The notes under the pieces are model-generated. The model made no database searches. It saw nothing but the letters and a program-made list of their open reading frames with translations, and was not told where the DNA came from. A DNA stretch of 5,545 bases from JALHMQ01 sp964616395. GTDB lineage: Bacteria; Pseudomonadota; Gammaproteobacteria; Burkholderiales; Burkholderiaceae_F. The stretch lies in assembly GCA_964616395.1 (NCBI GenBank), contig CAZTUT010000184.1:1-5545 (forward strand), written 5' to 3'. The position numbers were made by a program, and so were the translations under genes. Below, piece after piece: positions 1 through 5,545 of this stretch. Position 1 is the stretch's first letter. Every line of letters begins with the position of its first letter.

Positions 1-72
1 GGCTGCGGGCAGTTGCGGGCGCGGGTGGTGGGGGTGCAGCAGCCGCTGCGTTTCGCCAGCCGGCCACGCCAT
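1..72 (-). CDS. Possible start of a divergent minus-strand gene, product unknown (partial)
   Basis: Reading the minus strand, an ATG at 72-70 opens a frame that stays open for 24 codons to the window edge. It is preceded by an AGGGGA-like ribosome binding site (complement of 77-82) four bases upstream, and its third codon positions are mostly G or C, as in the real genes here. The visible peptide starts MAWPAGETQRLLHPHH and is rich in proline and histidine. I recognise no family. A divergent gene would make 73-454 a shared promoter region. The plus-strand frame over 1-84 has equally G/C-rich third positions and ends at a TGA (82-84), so this could instead be the tail of an upstream plus-strand gene. 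The call is weak. Confidence 0.25.
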   Translation of the reverse strand, partial: MAWPAGETQRLLHPHHPRPQLPAA

Positions 73-337
73 GTTGTCCCCTGAAACGACACCAGATCGC
101 CGCCGTCGCAGATTGATGCAGTAGCCAATCGACGCGACAACTCCGTTGCAATGTTTTCGGTTCGATCTTGCGCAGCCATCGTGGATCGTCAGTCGGTCAC
201 CGGAAAGACGTATCGAACACCGACAGTTAGTTTCCTATTGGGAAATATTTTCGACGATCGTCATTGGTTGTCCGTTAATTGCGACGCGAACCCTATGCAC
301 GTCTGCCATCTATGCGGGATGGTCAGTGGCTATAGCG

Positions 338-367
338 CTTGCCGCTGATAGCCTCATCAGCGGTGGG
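338..367 (+). repeat. Stem-loop (inverted repeat) upstream of fliQ
   Basis: CCGCTGAT (342-349) and ATCAGCGG (356-363) are perfect reverse complements around a six-base loop, AGCCTC. As RNA the stem can extend outward by three G-U pairs and one C-G pair to 338-367, giving 12 pairs. No T-run follows (the next bases are ACACACAGG), so it is not a standard intrinsic terminator. It could be a leader-RNA hairpin or a dimeric regulator's DNA site. It lies about 90 bases before the fliQ start. Confidence 0.55.
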
Positions 368-433
368 ACACACAGGTTGCAGGCGGACGACGCCAAGCCT
401 GGATAGAACAAGACTGAACGTGATCGTCCCACC
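362..433 (+). repeat. Second inverted repeat, sharing bases with the 338-367 stem
   Basis: GGTGGGAC (362-369) is the exact reverse complement of GTCCCACC (426-433), with 56 bases between the arms. The left arm shares GG at 362-363, and the G-U extension to 367, with the right arm of the upstream stem, so the two full helices could not form together in RNA. The right arm ends eight bases before the fliQ ribosome binding site. The pairing is visible in the sequence; a role in fliQ expression is inference. Confidence 0.4.
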
Positions 434-441
434 TGGCGAAT

Positions 442-447
442 GAGGGG
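442..447 (+). promoter_or_regulatory. fliQ ribosome binding site
   Basis: GAGGGG lies seven bases upstream of the ATG at 455. This decides the start: an in-frame ATG at 440 overlaps this site, has nothing comparable upstream, and would add five residues (MRGTQ) that do not resemble FliQ N termini. Confidence 0.7.
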
Positions 448-454
448 AACGCAG

Positions 455-721
455 ATGGGGCAAGACCAGGCCTTGCAACTGATGACGCAGTTGCTCTGGA
501 CAAGTTTTCTTGTGGCGGCTCCGCTGCTTGTTGCGACGTTGGTCATCGGCATCCTCGTCGGTGTGTTCCAGGTTGTCACCCAGCTGCAGGAAATGAGCCT
601 GAGCTATGTGCCCAAGCTCGTCGTTGCCTTCTTCGTACTGCTGACGCTTGGGCCGTGGATGCTCAGCCGGCTGATGGCCTATGCAACCGGCTTGTATGGC
701 GGCCTCCCACTGATTCGCTGA
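455..721 (+). CDS. fliQ: Flagellar export gate protein FliQ
   Basis: This encodes FliQ, a small inner-membrane protein that surrounds the FliP/FliR core of the flagellar type III export pore. The 88-residue product matches the usual length of about 89. It has the family's two-helix hairpin: TM1 at about residues 13-38, the conserved turn TQLQEMSLSYVPK (42-54), and TM2 at about 55-75, with the typical GPWML at 66-70. The start at 455 was chosen because of the GAGGGG site seven bases upstream; a longer form from 440 is possible but less likely. It is the first gene of the run, and fliR follows after 12 bases. FliP, which normally sits just upstream, is not visible. The sequence is close to the flagellar form, and I prefer that to an injectisome SctS because of the flanking flagellar genes. 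Confidence 0.93.
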   Translation: MGQDQALQLMTQLLWTSFLVAAPLLVATLVIGILVGVFQVVTQLQEMSLSYVPKLVVAFFVLLTLGPWMLSRLMAYATGLYGGLPLIR

Positions 722-733
722 GCATGCCGGTAG

Positions 734-1495
734 ATGCAGATTTCAGTGCTTTCGGACTGGGTCATTGCAGTGTTGCTGCTGACACTCCGGCTGGCGCCGA
801 TGTTCGCCGTCGCACCCCCGTTCACGCTACTGAACGTGCCGGTACGTGTTCGCGTGTTGGTTCCGCTGATGCTCGCGGCATGCATGGTGCGTGAAGTTGA
901 CGGTATCGGGCCAATGGCCGCCGACCTCGGATCGCTGGCTGCCATTGCATCCACTGAACTGCTGATCGGCCTGGGTTTTGCATTTGCGCTGCAGGCGTCG
1001 TTCGCTGCCCTGTCCTTCGCCGGGAGAGTGCTTGATGTGCAGGCCGGTTTCGGGCTGGCTACGGTTCTCGACCCGGGTACACGCGCGCAATCTCCTCTGA
1101 TCGGCAGCGTACTGGTGCTGGTCGCCGCCGCGGCTTTTTTTTCGGCCGACGGTCACCATGACCTGCTGCGTCTGATCGACGCCTCGCTGCGCGCCGTCCC
1201 GGTCGGCGCCATCGGCGCTGGCTGGCCCGTCGAGCGCGTGATTGCCCACGCCGGACTGATCTTCTCCCTGGGGCTGGCCACCGCGGCAACCGGGGTTCTC
1301 GTGCTGTTCCTCGTCGATATCGCGCTCGGCTTCATGGCGAGAACATTGCCTCAGATGAACATCCTGATGATCGGGCTTCAGGTCAAGTCGATCGTCCTGA
1401 TCCTGACACTCGTCCTGATCAGCGGCGCGGCCGCGCCTGCACTGCTGCGAATCTCCGCATCCGCACTGCGGTTCATGGGGGCCCTTGAGCCATGA
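734..1495 (+). CDS. fliR: Flagellar export gate protein FliR
   Basis: FliR is the single-copy inner-membrane subunit that closes the FliP pore at the base of the flagellum. The 253-residue product is close to the usual 255-265 and is almost entirely hydrophobic. Recognisable blocks are PMFAVAPPF (22-30), ELLIGLGFAF (75-84), AGRVLDVQAGFGLATVLDP (97-115), the GHHDLLRLIDASLRAVPVG segment (120-138) and DIALGFMARTLPQMNILMIG (195-214). After the last block the family usually reads GFPLK, but here it is GLQVK. The start at 734 gives the expected N terminus. No strong ribosome site precedes it, so translation is probably coupled to fliQ, 12 bases upstream. The stop overlaps the flhB start (ATGA at 1492-1495). 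A run of eight T (1135-1142) lies within codons 134-137. Confidence 0.93.
   Translation: MQISVLSDWVIAVLLLTLRLAPMFAVAPPFTLLNVPVRVRVLVPLMLAACMVREVDGIGPMAADLGSLAAIASTELLIGLGFAFALQASFAALSFAGRVLDVQAGFGLATVLDPGTRAQSPLIGSVLVLVAAAAFFSADGHHDLLRLIDASLRAVPVGAIGAGWPVERVIAHAGLIFSLGLATAATGVLVLFLVDIALGFMARTLPQMNILMIGLQVKSIVLILTLVLISGAAAPALLRISASALRFMGALEP
1135..1142 (+). repeat. Eight-T homopolymer inside fliR
   Basis: The run is read in frame as GCT TTT TTT TCG (Ala134-Phe-Phe-Ser137) and is the longest homopolymer I saw. Losing one T leads to a TGA about a dozen codons later, and gaining one T reaches a TGA sooner, at the CCATGA near 1156-1161. Either change would truncate FliR near its middle. Confidence 0.9.
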
Positions 1496-2586
1496 ACCAG
1501 GAACTCGAACAGAGTCGCACGGAACAGGCGACGCCATACAAGCTTGAGCAAGCCCGGAAAAAAGGCTCCGTCGCGCGAAGCATCGAGGCCTCGACGCTGG
1601 GCGTCATGACAGCGCTGGCCGGATACCTGTGGGCCTTCGGCGCCGACACGTCGGCGCAGCTGCAGAAGGCTGCGGCAGGCGCACTCGCGCAGGCGCCCGC
1701 CCTGGCCTTCGGGCCTCTGGAACTCTGGAGCTGGAGCGCAGCGATCGCGACCCGGATGGCAGCGTCGATCTTGCCGCTGATGCTGCTTGTGGTGGTCGTC
1801 GCCACGCTTGTCATCCTCGTGCAGATCGGATTCGTCTTCAGCATTGAAGCGTTGAAGCCGGATGCCTCCAGGCTGAATCCTGCCAACGGCTTCAAGCGCA
1901 TCTTCTCTGCGCAGACCATTTACGAGTCGGTGAAGAGCGTACTCAAGCTTGCTGTCTACGGCGCGCTCGCTGTCCTGATCGTGCATGCAAGCGCACTGCA
2001 CAGCACGGATATCGCTGCCGAGCCGCGCGCCCTTGCGGCGCTGCTCGGCACTCAATCGTTGAAGCTGGTCTTCTGGCTGCTGGCGGCGATGACCCTGTTC
2101 GCAGCCGCTGACATCGTCTTTACGCGGCGGCGATTCGCTAGCCAGATGATGATGAGTCGGCGTGAACTGCGCGAGGAAACGCGCCATCGCGAAGGAGACA
2201 GCCGCATCAAGCAGCGACGGCGCCAGCTTGCCCAGGAGTTACTGAAGCGCTCGCGCAGCATGCGCCAGTTGCGCAGCGCCGACGTATTGATCACGAACCC
2301 GACCCACTACGCAGTCGCCCTGCGTTACGACAGCAATACGATGCTCGCGCCGCAGGTCGTATCGCGCGGTGCTGGCGAGTTCGCACTTCGACTCAGGCGG
2401 CTGGCCTTCATCTACGGGATCCCCGTTGTCGAGGACCGTCAGCTTGCGCGCACGCTGTTCTTCAAGCTTGCTCTGGACAGTGCGATTCCCGAGAGCCTGT
2501 TCCACCAGACCGCAGCGATCTACCTGAGATTGCAGGCGCTGCGGCAGGCCCGCATGAGCGCACCTTCTCCTGTCCTGGTCGCATAG
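1492..2586 (+). CDS. flhB: Flagellar export switch protein FlhB
   Basis: FlhB embraces the export pore and switches export from rod/hook to filament substrates after self-cleavage. The 364-residue product begins with the family's basic N terminus (TEQATPYKLEQARKKGSVARS, from residue 10), then four membrane segments at about 33-52, 91-117, 149-169 and 188-210. A charged linker with EGD (234-236) leads to the cytoplasmic domain. The autocleavage motif NPTH is intact at 269-272, within DVLITNPTHYAVALRYD; cleavage would fall between Asn269 and Pro270. The later segment usually reading ENPPLARALY is here EDRQLARTLF (314-323), an odd variant. The start overlaps the fliR stop, with only a weak GAG upstream, so coupling is likely. 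An injectisome SctU is less likely given the flanking flagellar genes. Confidence 0.94.
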   Translation: MNQELEQSRTEQATPYKLEQARKKGSVARSIEASTLGVMTALAGYLWAFGADTSAQLQKAAAGALAQAPALAFGPLELWSWSAAIATRMAASILPLMLLVVVVATLVILVQIGFVFSIEALKPDASRLNPANGFKRIFSAQTIYESVKSVLKLAVYGALAVLIVHASALHSTDIAAEPRALAALLGTQSLKLVFWLLAAMTLFAAADIVFTRRRFASQMMMSRRELREETRHREGDSRIKQRRRQLAQELLKRSRSMRQLRSADVLITNPTHYAVALRYDSNTMLAPQVVSRGAGEFALRLRRLAFIYGIPVVEDRQLARTLFFKLALDSAIPESLFHQTAAIYLRLQALRQARMSAPSPVLVA

Positions 2587-2599
2587 CGGAGCGCGACAG

Positions 2600-4666
2600 A
2601 TGCAAGCGGTGCGATCGATCCTTGGACGAAACTCTGACCTCGCGCTGGTCGTCGGCGTGGTCCTGATTCTGCTGATCCTCTTCGCGCCGATACCTGCGCC
2701 GCTCCTGGACCTGCTGCTCATCGTCAATTTCGCGTTTGCGCTGACGATCCTGCTGCTGACCTTCTATGTCTCAAGGCCGGTCGACTTCTCGACGTTTCCG
2801 TCCTTGCTGCTGGTGGCGACGCTCTTCCGGCTGGCCCTGAATATCGCCGCCACGCGGCTGATTCTGTCTGAAGCCCACGCCGGCCAGGTGATCGGTGCGA
2901 TTGGCGCCTTTGTCGTGCAGGGCAACTTCGTCATTGGTCTGATTGTCTTTTTCATCCTGGTGGTCGTGCAGTACGTGGTCGTGACCAACGGCGCGCAGCG
3001 AGTGTCCGAGGTGGCCGCGCGCTTTGTTCTCGACGCGATGCCCGGCCAGCAGATGTCGATCGACGCCGACTTGAACATGGGCTTCATCGACCAGGACGAA
3101 GCCAAGAAGCGGCGCAAGACGCTCGAGAAGGAGGCCGCGTTCTACGGTGCGATGGACGGGGCCAGCAAGTTCGTGAAGGGCGATGCGATCGCCGGGATCG
3201 TGATCCTCCTCATCAACATCATCGGCGGTCTGGCGATTGGCGTGGCGCAGATGGGGATGGGCTGGACCCAGGCACTGCAGACGTTCACGCTGCTGACGAT
3301 CGGCGATGGCATCGTCACCCAGGTTCCTGCGCTCATCGTATCCACCGCCACCGGCATCATCGTCACGCGCTCGGCAGCCGACCGTGAGCTTGGGCCGGAA
3401 GTGTTGCGCCAGCTGGTGCTGTTTCCAAAGGTACAGATGCTGGTTCTGGTGGCGCTGATCGGCCTGCTGCTTCTACCCGGCATGCCCAAGTGGCCGATCG
3501 TTCTGCTCGGGATGCTGCTATTGGCGGGCTTCTTTTTGCTGCGGCGCCAGGCGCGTCGCGCGGAAGAGGGCGACACATCGCCCCTGGAAGGCAAAGCGGC
3601 AGCCGATGCGTCTGGCGAGCCGGCGGCACCCGCCCCCGTCGAGGTTCTGCTCGGGACTGGCCTGTCCGAGGCGTGGAAGGCATCACAGGATGTGCTCGGC
3701 GAACGGGTTGCGACATTCCGCCGCCAATACGCGGCCGACATGGGCTACACGATGCCGGCCGTGGTGTTCCGTGACGCCACCCGGCTGGCGGTCAGCGACT
3801 ACGAAATCGACCTGTTCGGCGACCGCCTCGGCACAGGAACGCTGCTCGCAGACCGGACACTGGCGATTCATGCCTCGAACGCCGCAGAGAAACTGCCTGG
3901 CGTCACAACCCGTGATCCCGCCTTCGGCCTTCCCGCGGTCTGGATCGAGGCGGCGCACGTCGACAAGGCCCGCGCTGCGGGTTACACGCTGGTCGATCCG
4001 GTCACCGTGTTCATCACGCACCTGGCGGAAGTTCTCAAGGCAAACGCTTCGCAGTTGCTGACCCGCGCCGACGTGTCGCGCATGCTCGATGCTGTCCGCG
4101 GCCGGCAGCCGGGGCTGATCGAGGAAGTGGTCCCGAACGTCCTGAGCATCAGCGACATCCAGCGGGTGCTTCAGAACCTGCTCGCCGAAGGCGTCCCGAT
4201 CCGCAACCTCGATCTGATCGTCGAGGTGCTGGCAGATACGGGGCGGCACCAGAAGGATCCGGCCGCCCTCACGGAAATCGTGCGACAGCGACTCGGCGTG
4301 GCGATATGCCAGGGCCTACGCGGAACGCACGAGGCGCTCAACGTGCTGACTCTCGATCCGACGCTTGAAGCAAGCATCGCGCAGAGCCTGAAGGCCAGCG
4401 ATGGCGCCACGCCATTCGTGCTCGAGCCCTCGCTGGCCGAGCAGTTCCTGCGACGGCTGCTGACCCTCGCGGAGTCGATGATGCGCAACAACCAGAGTCC
4501 GGTCCTGCTGTGCGGCCCCGAGATTCGTCGCCATCTCAAGACCTTCACTCGTCGCGCGCTGCCGCGACTGACCGTGCTGTCCGTCAGCGAAGTGCCGCAC
4601 ACGATCGACTTGCGTTCTTCCGGTGTGGTCAGCGTGAATAGTCCGCTTGACGCCCGCGGCGCTTGA
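2600..4666 (+). CDS. flhA: Flagellar export gate protein FlhA (FHIPEP family)
   Basis: FlhA forms the nonameric ring under the export gate, docks chaperone-substrate complexes and takes part in proton-driven export. The 688-residue product matches the usual 690-700. The N-terminal half (to about 314) holds the hydrophobic segments, the conserved TLFRLALNIAATR (74-86), the FHIPEP signature at 134-157 and the FVKGDAIAG block with Asp195, which corresponds to the functionally important Asp208 of Salmonella FlhA. An Ala/Pro/Glu-rich linker spans about 315-347, and the cytoplasmic domain follows with VDPVTVFITHL (465-475) and the well-conserved helices at 501-545 (PGLIEEVVPNVLS, QNLLAEGVPIRNL). 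The signature has Gln150 where Lys is usual, and the start of the cytoplasmic domain is atypical. GGAG (2588-2591) lies eight bases before the ATG; flhB ends 13 bases upstream. Confidence 0.95.
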   Translation: MQAVRSILGRNSDLALVVGVVLILLILFAPIPAPLLDLLLIVNFAFALTILLLTFYVSRPVDFSTFPSLLLVATLFRLALNIAATRLILSEAHAGQVIGAIGAFVVQGNFVIGLIVFFILVVVQYVVVTNGAQRVSEVAARFVLDAMPGQQMSIDADLNMGFIDQDEAKKRRKTLEKEAAFYGAMDGASKFVKGDAIAGIVILLINIIGGLAIGVAQMGMGWTQALQTFTLLTIGDGIVTQVPALIVSTATGIIVTRSAADRELGPEVLRQLVLFPKVQMLVLVALIGLLLLPGMPKWPIVLLGMLLLAGFFLLRRQARRAEEGDTSPLEGKAAADASGEPAAPAPVEVLLGTGLSEAWKASQDVLGERVATFRRQYAADMGYTMPAVVFRDATRLAVSDYEIDLFGDRLGTGTLLADRTLAIHASNAAEKLPGVTTRDPAFGLPAVWIEAAHVDKARAAGYTLVDPVTVFITHLAEVLKANASQLLTRADVSRMLDAVRGRQPGLIEEVVPNVLSISDIQRVLQNLLAEGVPIRNLDLIVEVLADTGRHQKDPAALTEIVRQRLGVAICQGLRGTHEALNVLTLDPTLEASIAQSLKASDGATPFVLEPSLAEQFLRRLLTLAESMMRNNQSPVLLCGPEIRRHLKTFTRRALPRLTVLSVSEVPHTIDLRSSGVVSVNSPLDARGA

Positions 4667-4757
4667 ATGGAGCCTCGTTCAACACATGACCTGCCGCCGA
4701 GGAACTGAAGGATGCGCCGCGTGAAGCGAGCAACGATCAACGGAAAGGAAGACGCGC
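4667..4757 (+). other. flhA-flgF gap with strong ribosome binding site
   Basis: This 91-base gap holds only very short frames (13 codons from 4667; 20 codons from 4712 running into flgF) that look like nothing known. AAGGAAG at 4745-4751, six bases before the flgF ATG, is the best ribosome binding site in the window. No terminator with a T-run and no clear promoter are visible, so read-through from flhA is likely. In many bacteria flhF, flhG and fliA follow flhA; none is here. Confidence 0.6.
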
Positions 4758-5495
4758 ATGGCAAGCGTTCTTGATATCGCCGCGATCAGCATGTCGGGGG
4801 ACATGCGCCGAGTGGAAGCCGTGGCTCACAACCTCGCCAACGCCACGACCCCCGGCTTCAAGCGGATGCTGTCGGCGGGCGGGACATCGGCGACGACCGC
4901 CGCTGCCGTCGCAACCAACCTTTCAGCGGATATCTCCACCGGTCTCGGTGCGAGCGCAACACTGACCACGGACCTCGGCGCCGGTCGGCTTTCGCAGACC
5001 GGCAACCCGCTGCATTTCGCCCTCGCCGGACCGGGGTTTTTCACGCTGCGCGCTGGCGATCACTTGTTGTTCACGCGGGCCGGAGTGTTCGAGCGGTCGG
5101 ATGACGGCCGCTTGGTCAATGCAGAAGGCGCGGTCCTGCAGGCCGACGGCGGCGATCTGACTGTCGGCGGCAACCCGATCACCGTGACTGCGGATGGCAC
5201 GGTGATCGAGGGCGAGCGACCAATCGGCAGGCTTCAGATCGTCGATTTTGGAGAGCGCGCCGCGCTGACGCGCGCTGGCGCGAGCAGCTTCCATGCGGAT
5301 GCATCGCGCGCCATGCGTGTCGATGCACCGGTCGTCAAGCAAGGGTTCCTGGAGGCCGCCAACGTAGAAGCCGGCCGCGAAATGGTTCACCTGATCGAGG
5401 CCATGCGACGGTTTGAGCTCGGACAGAAGCTTGCACTCGCCCACGAAGAGATGATGGATCGCGCGCTGCGGCGCATCGGAGACTCGCAAGGATGA
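4758..5495 (+). CDS. flgF: Flagellar proximal rod protein, FlgF-like
   Basis: This is a member of the FlgE/F/G rod-hook family, which are exported through the gate and polymerise into the axial rod across the periplasm. At 245 residues it fits FlgF (about 250). The N-terminal D0 helix carries the family motif NLANATTPGFKR (25-36). A central beta domain has GRLSQTGNPLHFALAGPGFF (76-95) and TRAGVFERSDDGRLVNAEG (106-124). The C-terminal helix reads QGFLEAANVEAGREMVHLIE (195-214) followed by MRRFELGQK. The ending MMDRALRRI resembles FlgF more than FlgG. No cleaved signal peptide is evident, as expected for a type III substrate. The start is supported by AAGGAAG six bases upstream. The stop overlaps the next gene's ATG. 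FlgG is the main alternative name. Confidence 0.85.
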   Translation: MASVLDIAAISMSGDMRRVEAVAHNLANATTPGFKRMLSAGGTSATTAAAVATNLSADISTGLGASATLTTDLGAGRLSQTGNPLHFALAGPGFFTLRAGDHLLFTRAGVFERSDDGRLVNAEGAVLQADGGDLTVGGNPITVTADGTVIEGERPIGRLQIVDFGERAALTRAGASSFHADASRAMRVDAPVVKQGFLEAANVEAGREMVHLIEAMRRFELGQKLALAHEEMMDRALRRIGDSQG

Positions 5496-5545
5496 ACACC
5501 GCCTTCAACATCGTCGCCACCGGGCTGCGCGCGCAGCAGGTCGGC
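5492..5545 (+). CDS. Start of a probable flagellar rod/hook-family protein (partial)
   Basis: An ATG overlapping the flgF stop (ATGA, 5492-5495) opens a frame to the window edge: 18 codons, MNTAFNIVATGLRAQQVG. A GGAGA at 5478-5482, nine bases upstream, could serve as ribosome site. The short N terminus with a GL-AQQ pattern resembles the D0 helix of axial flagellar proteins. FlgG would be expected from position after flgF, but this N terminus is also compatible with FlgK or another hook-family member. The diagnostic asparagine-rich motif (NNxAN) lies beyond the edge, so I give no symbol. Confidence 0.7.
   Translation, partial: MNTAFNIVATGLRAQQVG

Larger units (their letters stand above)
85..454. 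other. Long non-coding leader/intergenic region before fliQ
   Basis: I see no convincing gene in these 370 bases. The longest open frame (146-406, +) encodes an 86-residue peptide with no recognisable motif, mixed third-position bases and no ribosome binding site. The middle of the stretch (about 225-300) is clearly richer in A/T than the genes. I looked for remnants of fliP, which usually precedes fliQ, and saw none. The notable content is a stem-loop at 338-367, a second inverted repeat at 362-369/426-433, and a perfect 10-base palindrome GACGATCGTC at 253-262. No clean sigma-70, sigma-28 or sigma-54 promoter could be assigned by eye, although the operon promoter most likely lies here. Confidence 0.6.

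Noticed and set aside
327..342. TGGC...TTGC resembling a sigma-54 promoter
   Set aside because: The GG and GC elements are separated by 11 bases rather than the strict 10, and the ACG after TGGC is missing.
146..406. 86-codon plus-strand frame before fliQ
   Set aside because: It has no ribosome binding site, codon use unlike the neighbouring genes and no recognisable motif; it also spans the 342-363 stem.
827..1537. Minus-strand open frame (236 codons) opposite fliR
   Set aside because: This is a shadow of fliR; its product is a hydrophilic Asp/Gln/Arg-rich string without motifs.
1558..1563. A6G in flhB as a possible -1 frameshift site
   Set aside because: The reading phase is AAA AAA GGC, not the A AAA AAG phase needed for tandem slippage, and the frame continues normally into FlhB.
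1378..2187. Long minus-strand open frame (269 codons) opposite flhB
   Set aside because: It lies fully antisense to a clear FlhB, has a Gln/Arg-rich low-complexity product with no family resemblance, and is expected from the high GC content of the coding strand.
3683..4249. Minus-strand open frame (188 codons) opposite flhA
   Set aside because: It overlaps the most conserved part of FlhA and shows no domain of its own.
4655..4721. Inverted repeat CGCGGCGC/GCGCCGCG around the flhA stop as a terminator
   Set aside because: It is all G/C in a GC-rich region, the arms are 51 bases apart, and no T-run follows; it is probably chance.
1..5545. CRISPR arrays, tRNA/rRNA genes, insertion sequences
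   Set aside because: I saw no regularly spaced repeats, cloverleaf sequences, rRNA motifs, transposase fragments or terminal repeats.

Overview
The window carries a compact run of five complete flagellar genes plus the start of a sixth, all on the + strand. In order they are fliQ, fliR, flhB and flhA (four integral-membrane parts of the flagellar type III export gate), then a flgF-like rod gene and the first 18 codons of another gene that may encode a flagellar rod, hook or hook-associated protein. Coding density is high from 455 onward. Two junctions (fliR/flhB and flgF/next gene) are ATGA overlaps and two others have gaps of 12-13 bases, so this looks like one operon.

Base composition is GC-rich, with strong G/C preference at third codon positions. 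Together with FlgF-type rod proteins and Shine-Dalgarno-led genes, this suggests a Gram-negative bacterium, for example a Pseudomonadota or Acidobacteriota member. I cannot name the organism. The export proteins are recognisable, but several normally conserved spots differ (the FHIPEP signature of FlhA, the start of the FlhA cytoplasmic domain, the FlhB ENPPLAR-like segment and the C-terminal motif of FliR). This would fit a divergent or secondary flagellar system, which is an inference.

Layout: 1-84 is ambiguous edge sequence with short open frames on both strands, and a possible divergent minus-strand gene starts at 72. Positions 85-454 contain no convincing gene. This stretch is visibly less GC-rich and holds two inverted repeats close to the fliQ start that share bases and could form alternative hairpins in a leader RNA. 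Positions 455-4666 encode the export gate proteins FliQ, FliR, FlhB and FlhA. Positions 4667-4757 are a short gap ending in a strong ribosome binding site. Positions 4758-5495 encode the FlgF-like rod protein, and 5492-5545 begin the next gene.

How they work together: FliQ and FliR (with FliP, not in the window) form the membrane export pore. FlhB wraps the pore and, by self-cleavage at NPTH, switches substrate class. FlhA forms the cytoplasmic ring that docks chaperone-substrate complexes and couples export to proton flow. The rod protein made downstream is one of the early substrates exported through this gate. The unusual points are the absence of fliP directly upstream of fliQ and the direct passage from flhA to a rod gene. 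I see no wholly new system here.
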